Shown here: in pieces, positions 42,801 to 48,469 of the stretch | How the letters are laid out: the number at the start of each line of letters is the position of its first letter | How positions within the stretch are numbered: the stretch's first letter is position 1 | Origin: Atriophallophorus winterbourni | Taxonomy: Eukaryota; Platyhelminthes; Trematoda; Plagiorchiida; Microphallidae | Assembly (NCBI GenBank): GCA_013407085.1 | Contig: JACCGJ010001757.1 | Span: 1-64,000, forward strand | DNA: 64,000 nt | Reading direction: 5' to 3' | Translations under genes and position numbers: made by a program | The notes under the pieces: model-generated | Databases searched by the model: none | What the model was told of the DNA's origin: nothing | The model's input: the letters and a program-made list of their open reading frames with translations, nothing else

Positions 42801-45186
42801 ATTACTTCATTTTTGTATTATTGCTTGCAAGTCTACGACGGTCAACCGGAAAGTGTGAATGTCTGTAAACTTCGTTCAGATTTGAATCGGCACGTGTGAA
42901 ATATTAACCTATCGGTCACCTCGGTAATGAAAAACCAAATTGCGGTCGAACTAATGTATGTGAACAAAGTCATCATCTGAACATCAAACAAGAGTAGGCC
43001 GCGATATACTCACTTCTGGTCGGAAATTACTCGCGGCAGTGGTGTTATGATATTGGATGTCGAAAAATCGATGAGATAAACTTCAAATCATTTGTGTGTA
43101 CTTTATATTTATCCCCTAAATCTTGAGATCGTGTTGATTATTCCACAGGTATATGTGACACTCTTAAGAAATAAATGGAACAAAAACATTTTACATCGCA
43201 ACTAACAGGAGGAACAAAGCTAAAAAAAACGTTCGATCACATACATCCGACATCAAATCCTCGAATATATGAAATATTCAAAGAGTTTACGGTGACAAAA
43301 TCACTTAGCTTTACAATTGCCATACCATAGTAAATGTGTTTCCATGATAAAATAAATAACACATAATGTAGGGTCTATTATGATTCGTCAAATGCAACAA
43401 ATACGTGTCCAATGTTTGAATGAATGACTCGACGAATGGCGCGGTAACAATAATCTTGGAATGAGTATGACTTAGGTAACAGACGCTTTCAGAATAAAAT
43501 TATGAGATACATCTAGAACGGGAATCGGAAATTTGTAATGTCATGAAGTACCAGTGTCTAAGTTAGAGTTGAAGTATTTTACATCTATTTATCACATCAC
43601 TCCGAAGGTTTCTTTGAATATGGGTTGGGAGGCTCAGTTTATACAAATTTTCTGCCTTAGTGAAATTTTGAAATCTACTCACGAGTTTGATTGTACGATC
43701 GTATATTCAATCAAGCCATATTATAACTTTTTGCAACCACTGAGTCCAAACTTCCTTAATTCGTGGTTTTTGCTATGTAGGTTTTCATGATTGTGGGCTC
43801 TGTTGAATGCAAAAACGATTTTGACATACGTCGCAGCATACCAAGTAGCTTAGAATCCCGCTTGTTGATGACCTCAAAGTGCATGCTTTTCTATAGTCTG
43901 TCCACCTCAAAATGTTCAGTCAAAAGTGAAATTGGTACGGTAGTGGCTTATCGATTTGCAGCATCTTATATTCATAAGCGACAATTTATGGTGTGCATTC
44001 TTTGCAGCTGTACATAACGCGCAGCAGATATTATAGCGTTCACATTTCAATGTCATCAGCAAAGAGAACAAACTTGCATGACAACGTCCGTGGCAGGTTG
44101 GTAATGTAAACCGAGAAAAGTAGTGGTGGATATGATGGTTTTAAAAGCGACAAAATTAAAACTATCGTTCCCAGTATTATACTTGTTTGCCTTGTTGACG
44201 AAGGCTTCTATGTTAAGCGATCCTGAATTAATCGAGTTAGCCTCGCCAATCTACTCTTCTTGTCCGTTGCGTAACACGTAACACCGAAATTAAAATTTAT
44301 AAAGAAGATCTTGTTTATATTAAGGCAAATCAAAAGTTGCACTCCAGATTTTCGTACCATTACCACTAAAAAGTGAAGAAAAGAACAAACACATAATTAT
44401 AATTGGATATCGCGTAATAGCAGTGCGTATTACACAGTATGTTTGTCTCTGATGTCACATCAATATGAATTATCAGTTGATATTTTTGCCAACCAGATCT
44501 TCTCAAATCATCGGCACACAAATCACGTTCGAATCACGTTGAAATGTAACACAATTTTAAAAGATGCTGTTCAATTAGATTTTCAGCGTTGCAAGTTCTT
44601 TTATTATGGTGCTTGTGTTCCTGTTACAAGCATTTGGTGTTCTAAGTTTTTTATACAAACATCTATTGGTGCCATGAATAGCTCTCAGTATTCGTTGATT
44701 TGTAATTCAAGTATTAACGCGTCAAAAGCAATACTAGTTTCCCAATGCTACAAACTTATTATGACCTCACTATATAAATTTTAATTTTAAAACACGATTC
44801 TTCTATTGTAACCGGAATTAAGCATATTTATTTAGCTTCAAGAAACCTAGTATGAATAGCGGTTAAATTTCTATGTATCATTACGAATTTGGTTATATAA
44901 CTTCACATATTGTGCGTATTGAAGTCTATGCGCTGGACGATTTCATTTTCAGATAAAAGAAAAGTTACTGGGAGTCGAAGAAATTGAGTACTGCGAAGGA
45001 CATCGGCCAACTTCAGTCAAACTCGTATTGAAAAAATCTTCAGTACCATGGTATTATCCGACTACATTGATGGAACTATTTGCCGCGAGACAATTTCACT
45101 CCGTGAATAACGCACATTGGCCGACTGTTAAATTAGATAAACGAGTATGGACCTCTTTTGCACAAAAACGCAAACACCAAAGCTGA
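12836..45186 (+). CDS. Novel secreted, modular, microexon-rich gene (12 predicted exons)
   Basis: Predicted exons: 12836-12908, 13054-13166, 15752-15935, 16440-16457, 20382-20432, 22503-22706, 36802-36822, 36906-36961, 40121-40334, 40811-40852, 42693-42751, 44953-45186. Together they make 1269 nt, or 422 residues plus stop. All eleven junctions are phase-compatible and use GT-AG. Residues 1-24 form a signal peptide. The mature part repeats a module: Cys-X-X, a phase-0 intron, a second Cys, then a [VI]-[KQ]-[LI] strand. Exons 2+3, 6, 8+9 and 11+12 are four diverged copies, linked by short 1-1 exons. Sequons occur in exons 6 (NYT) and 11 (NSS, NAT). I do not recognise the family. The layout resembles schistosome micro-exon genes, which encode secreted proteins at the host interface; that role is inference only. 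It might instead be two genes, with exon 6 ending the first. Confidence 0.65.
13054..13166 (+). CDS. Host gene exon 2: first half of module 1
   Basis: Acceptor TTATTATTTTAG, donor CCC|GTAAGT. Enters in phase 1 and leaves in phase 0; 38 codons with the carried base. Acidic in the middle (PESDERQIE) and cysteine-bearing. It ends Cys-Cys-Met-Pro, so the last Cys is followed by two residues and then the intron, as in exons 8 and 11. Confidence 0.7.
13900..14800 (+). pseudogene. CR1-like RT remnant in intron 2
   Basis: From ~14000 a decayed SGVLLGSV (for SGVPQGSV) is seen. Later frames read SVLAIFKRFQPRLF, SILEKIYHKENEVV and RSLRHLFKFGSNLPTHTL, which correspond to the C-terminal half of the RT in copies A and B. 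Stops and shifts are frequent. Confidence 0.6.
15362..15402 (+). repeat. 12-bp tandem repeat, about three units
   Basis: ACTGTGTTATCC is repeated three times in a row. A simple minisatellite within intron 2 of the host gene. Confidence 0.8.
15752..15935 (+). CDS. Host gene exon 3: second half of module 1
   Basis: Acceptor TTTTAACAG, donor AAA|GTGAGT, phases 0 and 1. Reads YKEIPDTTACRC, then 13 residues, then VQIKM. The same Cys to [VI]-[KQ]-[LI] spacing of 13 occurs in exon 9. The end is rich in Lys, Ile and Leu (KPIKILAIRTLKLK). Confidence 0.7.
16440..16457 (+). CDS. Host gene exon 4: 18-nt microexon
   Basis: Acceptor TTTTTTCATTAG, donor GCGA|GTAAGT. Adds KGNSLA, symmetric in phase 1. The consensus is strong on both sides and the frame is kept whether or not the exon is used. 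Confidence 0.6.
16930..17710 (-). other. Cluster of antisense ORFs of unclear status
   Basis: Three minus-strand frames occur here: 17710-17501, 17561-17265 and 17249-16932. The first has a signal-anchor-like segment, LLFLTIGAIIFTGFL. The frames overlap each other, and some have plausible plus-strand alternatives. I cannot join them by splice sites, so no gene is called. They lie in intron 4 of the host gene. Confidence 0.25.
17888..18464 (-). CDS. Possible nested two-exon antisense gene, small secreted or membrane protein
   Basis: Exon 1 (18464-18305) starts MRFVGRTSS and contains IIGFLLFLLIMWCVGC, a signal-anchor-like stretch. The donor ATAT|GTGACT is in phase 1. Exon 2 (18126-17888) keeps the phase and reads AYGIRYACRLHWMYSPG, GLARMENFLNKANPK and FADLNQTVHADLDTN to a stop. 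AATAAA lies 108 bases downstream (17780-17775). The acceptor (AAAATTGAG) lacks a pyrimidine tract, which is the weak point. The family is not recognised. The gene would sit inside intron 4 of the host gene on the opposite strand. Confidence 0.3.
18470..20180. other. Intronic sequence without a recognised gene
   Basis: Contains a (TA)n run near 19056-19072 and a motif at ~19908-19940 (CCACAACCGTTTTCTGGCTG) resembling 61597-61632. Two overlapping ORFs at 19561-19795 on opposite strands are mirror artefacts or decayed repeat. Confidence 0.35.
20183..20245 (+). repeat. AAT/ACT triplet microsatellite
   Basis: Imperfect (AAT)n with ACT interruptions in intron 4, just upstream of exon 5. Confidence 0.85.
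20382..20432 (+). CDS. Host gene exon 5: 51-nt symmetric exon
   Basis: Acceptor CACATTTTTCAG, donor GCAG|GTAACT, phase 1 on both sides. Encodes TDKETTLLESSLRKMEA, a charged linker likely to be helical. Confidence 0.6.
20496..20650 (+). repeat. ATT/AAT triplet repeat running into the gap
   Basis: Over 150 bases of ATT units with ATA and AAT phase changes, ending at the run of N. The repeat probably caused the assembly break. Confidence 0.9.
20651..21650. other. Assembly gap, 1000 N
   Basis: Exactly 1000 N, so probably a nominal or scaffolding size. The long ORFs spanning it on both strands are artefacts. Confidence 0.95.
21651..22085 (+). repeat. GAG/GAT triplet repeat array
   Basis: More than 400 bases of purine-rich GAG and GAT units, decaying from ~22000 into mixed TAG, TAT and ATT units that continue to ~22270. 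Read in one frame it is Arg/Met, in another Glu/Asp, but no splice sites bound it. It lies in intron 5 of the host gene. Confidence 0.85.
22503..22706 (+). CDS. Host gene exon 6: module 2
   Basis: Acceptor ATTTTCCACAG, donor TCAG|GTAAGT, 204 nt, phase 1 on both sides. The alternative acceptor at 22479-22480 (AACTAG) would break the phase with exon 5. It encodes IKLKL followed after seven residues by YYPT. Exon 12 has VKLVL and YYPT at identical spacing, so this is the same module without cysteines. NYT is a sequon. The 1000-N gap is upstream, so an extra exon could be hidden there. Confidence 0.65.
22710..24157. other. Start of intron 6, no recognised feature
   Basis: AT-rich, many stops in all frames. 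No repeat partner in the window was noticed. Confidence 0.4.
24158..24412 (-). repeat. 3' LTR of the Ty3/gypsy element
   Basis: On the minus strand it starts TGTCAAGGTCG and ends CTCGCTACA, the TG...CA form. It differs from the other LTR by a handful of substitutions and a TA-repeat length change. Confidence 0.85.
24413..24424 (-). promoter_or_regulatory. Polypurine tract
   Basis: The minus strand reads GCGGGGGAGG followed by TG directly before TGTCAAGG of the 3' LTR. This is the standard site of plus-strand DNA priming. Confidence 0.7.
24415..25110 (-). pseudogene. Residual region after protease in the deleted LTR element
   Basis: Two overlapping minus frames are open: 25027-24575 (150 codons, rich in Arg, Lys and Ser) and 24954-24448 (168 codons). 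Neither shows RT or integrase motifs. The protease-like ending KLDLLEMDWIERLNLL lies just upstream, at ~25080-25040. This may be the extreme 3' end of pol joined to the protease by the deletion, or a lineage-specific ORF. Confidence 0.4.
25117..26352 (-). pseudogene. Gag-protease polyprotein, one nonsense codon
   Basis: Starts MAISFEQMQTSLQQQQAQ with a Gln-rich, probably coiled-coil N-terminus. A capsid-like region follows, with FHFDAESRTTLNAWFKKYED. A TAA at 25710-25708 interrupts the frame after PEMTL. Beyond it come two zinc knuckles (CWNCGGWHYSKDC, which is CX2CX3HX4C, and CRRCKRIGHKVSHC, which is CX2CX4HX4C) and the protease active site LQIDTASDV. Gag would package element RNA, and the protease would mature the polyprotein. 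A related gag is found in the palindrome arms. Confidence 0.8.
26381..26633 (-). repeat. 5' LTR of the Ty3/gypsy element
   Basis: Matches 24158-24412. On the minus strand it is followed by a leader containing TTGGCGACGGG, a typical primer-binding position, 28 bases before the gag ATG. Confidence 0.8.
26640..27112 (-). pseudogene. LINE RT C-terminal remnant
   Basis: The minus frame from 27110 reads ENDFLLIRRVIEFISILSW and then SFNIASDES. The first motif matches KGFLLIRQVIEVISAW at 36670-36720. Probably the 3' coding end of a non-LTR element distinct from the CR1 copies. Confidence 0.45.
27113..28120. other. Intron 6 sequence; one candidate microexon
   Basis: No gene recognised. A 22-bp motif, TCTACACTTATAGGAGCTTG and a near copy, is repeated in tandem near 27685-27727. 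A symmetric 39-nt candidate exon at 27240-27278 is discussed in the findings. Confidence 0.3.
28125..28210 (-). repeat. LINE 3' end fragment with heptamer tail, antisense
   Basis: TCAAGAT repeated at 28128-28146 is the reverse complement of the tail of copies A and B. The adjoining bases match 43258-43340. Confidence 0.6.
28304..28495 (+). pseudogene. Short open frame, probably LINE ORF1 remnant
   Basis: A 63-codon frame follows a strong acceptor-like TTACGTTTTTCAG and ends in TAA. It contains ETRLNKMESSIRQLNVIQKN, likely a coiled coil, which fits an ORF1 protein. CR1-like endonuclease and RT remnants follow on the same strand. In another frame the first 36 bases form a symmetric candidate exon for the host gene. 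I cannot decide between the two. Confidence 0.35.
28720..29790 (+). pseudogene. CR1-like endonuclease-region remnant
   Basis: Homologous to 10010-11335. Near 29525-29700 it reads GDLNLPNLYL, then HVHECT and RPSVLDMVLTSE in shifting frames, the end of an AP-type endonuclease. Continues into the RT remnant at 30050. Confidence 0.55.
30050..31560 (+). pseudogene. CR1-like RT remnant
   Basis: In order on the + strand: VITPIFKGCCR or MLPIYAANDRPVTIVPVICK (N-terminal RT, NYRPVS box), HDCYLDICKAFDRVN, VPYADDMTIWTQ and GKHLGVLISGNLKSTVKC. Together with 28720-29790 it is one decayed LINE of nearly 3 kb. The ORF at 30056-30352 belongs to this element and not to a host exon. Confidence 0.65.
31561..32590. 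other. No recognisable feature
   Basis: Short opposing ORFs at 31853-32155 have no motif. Possibly more decayed LINE. Confidence 0.3.
32600..33335 (+). pseudogene. LINE ORF1 and endonuclease remnant
   Basis: Plus-strand frames read DRNLLILGVPEANENALGKW, as in ORF1 proteins of CR1-like LINEs. At 33075-33240 come AVTKTWLQTNQTNSELELPE and RGGELALYSCQNIP, matching the TETWL and RGGGVALY boxes of the endonuclease. The element is interrupted by the Penelope-like insertion at 33393. Confidence 0.5.
33391..33620 (-). repeat. Inverted copy of the Penelope-like 3' end (left arm)
   Basis: Reverse complement of 35025-35256 with few differences. The same translated motif (GRPAKYHRQFKFEQSICQQS) appears on the minus strand here and on the plus strand at ~35115. 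Confidence 0.85.
33602..35194 (+). pseudogene. Penelope-like RT with GIY-YIG endonuclease, one nonsense codon
   Basis: A single frame runs from 33602 to 35194, broken only by TAA at 34109-34111. RT motifs in order: RFYGLPKIHKEGIPLRPIVS, MVSFDVAALFTSID, RGTPMGSSISGLIAE and YVDDTF (catalytic Asp pair intact). The C-terminal domain reads VVYKIQCTHCDKHYIGQTGR and TRIHEHQ, the GIY-YIG core with its Arg. Such proteins nick the target and copy RNA onto it. Confidence 0.85.
35025..35256 (+). repeat. Penelope-like 3' end (right arm of inverted pair)
   Basis: Partner of 33391-33620. Includes the last coding residues of the element and part of its 3' UTR. Confidence 0.85.
35312..35875. other. No recognised gene
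   Basis: At 35464 a strong acceptor-like TTTTTGTTTTCAG is followed by 33 open codons in the host-gene phase up to a TAA, but with no in-phase donor. It could be an unused or alternative terminal exon. Confidence 0.25.
35885..36175 (-). repeat. LINE 3' end, copy 1, with AATTGAATAG-type tail
   Basis: Matches 38750-39005. Both begin with TCTATTCAATT repeats and continue with GGGATTTGGTTGCTTA and GGTGGGGTGACAAATGTA or a close variant. Probably the 3' UTR of one LINE family in antisense. Confidence 0.6.
36440..36720 (+). pseudogene. Non-LTR RT C-terminal remnant
   Basis: Reads FESCSNFNYLGVTLSECLSW, then HVSKQMLKGRRLSLYG, then GFLLIRQVIEVISAW. The YLGV...LSW..HV pattern is the thumb region of non-LTR RTs. 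The last motif is shared with 26640-27112. It ends 82 bases before microexon 7. Confidence 0.6.
36802..36822 (+). CDS. Host gene exon 7: 21-nt microexon
   Basis: A long pyrimidine tract (36772-36795, TTCTTCTTC and similar) precedes CTGTAG; donor TTGG|GTAAGT. Encodes ANIEGHL in phase 1-1. The intron to exon 8 is only 83 bases. Confidence 0.6.
36906..36961 (+). CDS. Host gene exon 8: first half of module 3
   Basis: Acceptor CTTCTCTTTAG, donor GTA|GTAAGT, phases 1 and 0, as in exons 2 and 11. Reads VYGIIATYPIEPHVDPCAV, ending Cys-Ala-Val before the intron. Confidence 0.65.
37060..37360 (+). repeat. Diverged tandem repeat, about 200-bp unit
   Basis: CTGATCGTACTGTATCCACC at 37077 and CTGATCTTACTGTCTCCATC at 37280 start similar stretches of ~90 bases, each followed by GATGACGG or GATGATGG and a GTATGT-containing end. 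Confidence 0.5.
37361..37995. other. No recognised feature
   Basis: AT-rich intron sequence without open frames or repeat partners noticed. Confidence 0.35.
38000..38760 (+). pseudogene. CR1-like RT remnant
   Basis: Reads LLELNKKSHVANAITPFLLK and VPTHWKIGLITPG (N-terminal RT region). Next comes RQSCFVNILITLDNWTRAM, and then GYLDISKAVDHVTHRILLKK. The order fits one decayed element. It is broken by stops and shifts. Confidence 0.65.
38750..39005 (-). repeat. LINE 3' end, copy 2, with AATTGAATAG-type tail
   Basis: Partner of 35885-36175. Ends near GATGCACGAGTTGAGGAT. Confidence 0.6.
39006..39400. other. No recognised feature
   Basis: Nothing beyond AT-rich intron sequence. Confidence 0.3.
39400..39770 (+). 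pseudogene. CR1-like RT C-terminal remnant
   Basis: LDYCNAEPVW (for LEYCVQAW), SHGYKSIILHSRSN and RRFFLTVGATFIWNICAP (for the RR.FF...WNSLP box) appear in shifting frames. Confidence 0.5.
40121..40334 (+). CDS. Host gene exon 9: second half of module 3
   Basis: Acceptor AACCTTTCAG, phase 0. The donor is the weaker CACG|GTTTGT, which gives phase 1; without it the frame stops at 40372. Reads VGDFFGKTILEGWKQC, then 13 residues, then VKLDV, the spacing of exon 3. If the donor is not used, this would be a terminal exon. Confidence 0.6.
40811..40852 (+). CDS. Host gene exon 10: 42-nt microexon
   Basis: Acceptor CATTGTCTTCGACAG, donor GTTG|GTATGT, phase 1-1. Encodes EYMYESCENGDTTV, an acidic linker with one Cys. 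Confidence 0.6.
41020..42660. other. Intron 10, no recognised gene
   Basis: One ORF (41882-42085) has no motif and no splice context. No repeat partner noticed. Confidence 0.35.
42693..42751 (+). CDS. Host gene exon 11: first half of module 4
   Basis: Acceptor TTGAATATTTAG, donor ACC|GTAAGT, phases 1 and 0. Reads ILLDYDNSSGDNATTLCAT with two sequons and the Cys-X-X end shared with exons 2 and 8. Confidence 0.65.
43258..44310 (-). pseudogene. CR1-like LINE 3' half, antisense
   Basis: On the minus strand SVYITNLPRTLSCK and FVLFADDIEM (intact FADD) are followed by decayed thumb sequence down to ~43560. The 3' UTR at 43258-43390 matches the fragment at 28125-28210. Located in intron 11. Confidence 0.6.
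44953..45186 (+). CDS. Host gene exon 12: terminal exon, second half of module 4
   Basis: Acceptor ATTTCATTTTCAG, phase 0, 77 codons and a TGA. Contains EYCEG, VKLVL and, seven residues later, YYPT. The C-terminus is basic (FAQKRKHQS). Confidence 0.65.
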   Translation: MKEKLLGVEEIEYCEGHRPTSVKLVLKKSSVPWYYPTTLMELFAARQFHSVNNAHWPTVKLDKRVWTSFAQKRKHQS

Positions 45187-45191
45187 ATAAA
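45186..45191 (+). terminator. Polyadenylation signal of the host gene
   Basis: AATAAA overlaps the last base of the stop codon, implying a 3' UTR of only about 10-30 bases. A second AATAAA lies near 45262. Confidence 0.5.
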
Positions 45192-45199
45192 AAAGCAAA

Positions 45200-46140
45200 T
45201 GTGGAACATCAATGCTATTTTCAAATGGTATTTCTCTGGAATTTTGCTTGGTGTGTTTTAAAATAAAATCGGAGAAATGTTTGCAACGCAATATTTTTGG
45301 CGGGAGGCTTTGACTGATCACATAAACATGATCATTTGTAAGAAACGTCATTCTTGACGGATAAACGCAAACTCAAATTGCTTCAAAACTATAACATGTC
45401 TGTTGACAGCCTATGTTTGATACGTGAATTGCAATATTCGATGCAAACATCGAAATTATAATTAATATAGCTCTATGCAAAACACAGGAAATATGTTTAG
45501 GATTCGCAGTCGTGTATTTTTGTTAGATCACAAGACTTGTAGAGTGAGTTGTGAAGCTGGATTATCTGGTAGCTCAAAGTCTATATGAAGCGTTGAACCA
45601 CATGTGATTTGTAGAGCATCACAAACCGTTACGAAACTGGTGCATTGACTGTAAGAAAAGAATACCACATATCCTGTACAGTAAACTAAACTCTTGTTTT
45701 GCGTTCGCTGTCAATATAGATTAATGATGATTAATGCTCGATATGTAGCAAGCGGTGCGACGATTGGTGCTGGCAGCACCGTCTTGTTTCGCCAACTTTG
45801 ATTTGAACGTTGTGATGAAGATTTACGTGATCAGACGGTTTTACAACATCTAACGTTAGAGAGACTTCCATAGGAAACAAAAGCGCACCAAATGGAAGAA
45901 TCGACGGCAGTTAAGTTATGAATGTGAAATATCAAAAGCTAGAGAGTGAGTACGTGTGATATGTCTTTCACGGAGGCGAAATATATGCCTTAGAGGGTGC
46001 ATCTTTGAGTTCATTATTTTATAATTTAGGATTAGATCCATCCAAACATGTCTGCGAGGCGGTGTATCCAAATTAAAATTAACCATTGGATCCTCACAAG
46101 GTTAATTTCGGAGACTGCCAACCATTTTAGTTGCTCTGTG
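45200..46140. other. No recognised gene downstream of the host gene
   Basis: A 72-codon minus ORF (45351-45133) is the antisense of terminal exon 12 and its flank. Nothing else stands out. Confidence 0.35.
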
Positions 46141-46194
46141 TTAAATCCCCTCCAGCATCTTGATGTCCATTTGTACACATCGTAACACCTTCCC

Positions 46195-46690
46195 CCAAAT
46201 AGCCCTGTTGCATAGGAGTAAGAACGAGCAGGCACGTGATAAACCAAATTGTATTCGTCCAAACATTAACCGAGATTAATAATATCAAGCAGAGGAAAGT
46301 GTAATTTTCGACCAATCACTATAGTCCAAACATTTTAGTCACATTGATGCACACACATACTGCGCATGTCCATGTCGCTAGTCACAACATCATCCCCTCG
46401 GTGTAAATGAATTCCACTGCTTCCATCCGTAAAGTATAATTGTTTTTTCATCTGGAGCATGATAGTTATTTTATCTCCGCAACTCATACACTGTGGGATT
46501 GCAGGACAACTGACATGTCGCATTTATTTTTCTGCTCCCTACGCCGATTTGATGGATAGTAGTACGAACAAGCAGGCAACCGATAGACCGAACTGCATTT
46601 GTCCAAACCTCAACACCGATTAATAATTTCGGACAAAGGAAAATGTAATATTCGACCAATGACAATAGTCCAAAATTTGTAGTGTATACA
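46195..46690 (+). repeat. Diverged tandem duplication, unit about 355 bp
   Basis: 46195-46340 and 46555-46690 align. Both contain ACGAGCAGGC or ACAAGCAGGC, CGTCCAAAC or TGTCCAAAC, GATTAATAAT and ATTCGACCAAT or TTTCGACCAAT with ATAGTCCAAA. The bases between them include a distinct spacer. Confidence 0.6.
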
Positions 46691-47089
46691 TAGACTTACC
46701 TGAAATATCCATGTCATTAATCAAAACAGGCTCGTAGTAATCCGCATACGTTTGCTGACACCGAACACCTGGTATTCGTCATGGTCCTATTGGGCCCAGT
46801 GTTTTGTTTCGTTGATGCTGTTCACACGTATGACAATATCGTACTTCTACTTCAATATGGCCCAACTTGTAACGCGTACTTTGCGAACAGAGTGAATAAT
46901 CGGTTACTTAATTCACTCAGTATTAGTGGAAATGTGTTGGAACAAATGACGGGTAAATAGTTTCGATGGGGAAGCTTGCACGCCTTGACGCGGTAACCTG
47001 CTTGTGATACCATGGTATTAAACGGTTTGCCTGGTTGTTGCCATGTGAGCGTTTTGAAACCATTTATACTTGGTGAAATCTAGCAATAT

Positions 47090-47584
47090 GTGTCTGTCCA
47101 TTTTCGTTCTATTAGAGTTACAGGCGATCCTTTATCAACTTCCAAGGAGGGTGACACCCCATTTACTTTGACAGATTTCATATATGGTGCTACTAAAATT
47201 GGTTATGAAGATTTCCACGTAATGTTGTTCAATTGCTATGTAAACTCATCACTGATCTCATTGGAATCTGATCCTAACTGCAATGTCTATTCTGTGGCCC
47301 ACATACGCGCAAGAAATGGCCAATTTAACCGCAGTTATTATACTTCGTATTCTCTTGACGACAGTACTTGGTGTGTTCATGCTTTCCACAAAAATGGTGT
47401 TGCTTCTTTCTGTTCCGTCAATGTTGCCTTCCACACTGCTTTTCTGATCTCTCATTATCCTATTGCTGTACGGACCCTTGTGCTTATTTTGACCGTGATT
47501 TACTGCGCACAATTTGTCGTAATCTCGATTGCGTGGGACGGTCGGACATTTGAACTTGATTTGATTTTTGACTCGTGTATGTAA
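47090..47584 (+). CDS. Unassigned ORF, 164 codons
   Basis: Longest open frame outside the transposons and the gap. It reads SVHFRSIRVTGDPLSTSK, then DFIYGATKIGYEDFHVMLFN with NSS and NRS sequons, and ends with a hydrophobic stretch (TLVLILTVIYCAQFVVISIA) suggesting a C-terminal membrane anchor. TTAGAGTTACAG before 47115 could be an acceptor. No promoter or signal peptide is seen. It may be an exon, a decayed gene or chance; I do not recognise the family. Confidence 0.25.
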   Translation: MSVHFRSIRVTGDPLSTSKEGDTPFTLTDFIYGATKIGYEDFHVMLFNCYVNSSLISLESDPNCNVYSVAHIRARNGQFNRSYYTSYSLDDSTWCVHAFHKNGVASFCSVNVAFHTAFLISHYPIAVRTLVLILTVIYCAQFVVISIAWDGRTFELDLIFDSCM

Positions 47585-48065
47585 CTTGGTACGTACTCAA
47601 TATTGTTTTGACATTGACCCGGATTTTACCCGGTTGACCCTAATATTTGAGGAATATTTTACTATATTTTGATTGCCTCAATACAGTACCGCGTTTATAG
47701 ACAAATCCGCTTATGGTTCTGATATACCTCTGGGATTTTGCGCGTCACTCAACTTAAGGCGTTTCATTGATTGTCAAATACAATCAAAATTGCTCAAATA
47801 GACAGTACTAAATAGTGCTCAGTTAATTTGGTATGTTCATCCGTCTTCCCGAATTTTTATTTGACATTTTCAAGCAATCGTATAGCAGGTGGAATGTTCA
47901 AGAAAGGATTTACCATGTCGCTCGAGAACGAAGTCTCTAATGAGTTGGATCTGATTTTTTTGACACCTTTCCTGAGGACACTTTCACTAATGACTCCCCA
48001 CAGTTCATTTTCCCAATCTTTGCAAACATTCAGTTCAGTTCAGTTCAGTTTGAACAGGACAGTAT

Positions 48066-48262
48066 GTGACTAACGAGCCTATCGAGCATCCAGAATTTCT
48101 TTCGGTGGAAAGCTGCAGAGAAGCAACCACCACTGCCAAAGCGTTTTTTCTTATTATGATTTGGATATCCTCGACGATCGCGCCGTTAAGGGATAAGCCA
48201 ACCGAGCGTCCAGAATTTCCGTCTGTGGAAAGCTTCAAAGGAGCGCCCACCACTGCCAAATT
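48066..48262 (+). repeat. Diverged tandem repeat, about 127-bp unit
   Basis: GAGCATCCAGAATTTCTTTC at 48084 and GAGCGTCCAGAATTTCCGTC at 48211 start units that both continue with GTGGAAAGCT and CCACCACTGCCAAA. A short TCAGT microsatellite lies just before (48033-48050). Confidence 0.75.
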
Positions 48263-48469
48263 TGGTTCATTTTTTCTCTTGTATCTTCGTCGTATGTGAA
48301 GGTACGTCAGATGTTTTCCAAGCCGTCCTTTGGTCCCAGAATTTGTAGCTGCGACTGAGAAAAACGGAAAGGGTTTCTCTTCACCAAGCCGGTGAGAGGT
48401 TAGCTATGGAAAATTAGTGTGTACATTTAAAACATGACATTTAAAACGAGGCATTATATAAAACGATTT

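Noticed and set aside
44443..44784. 113-codon plus ORF as a gene
   Set aside because: No motif, signal peptide or splice support; likely chance in an AT-rich intron.
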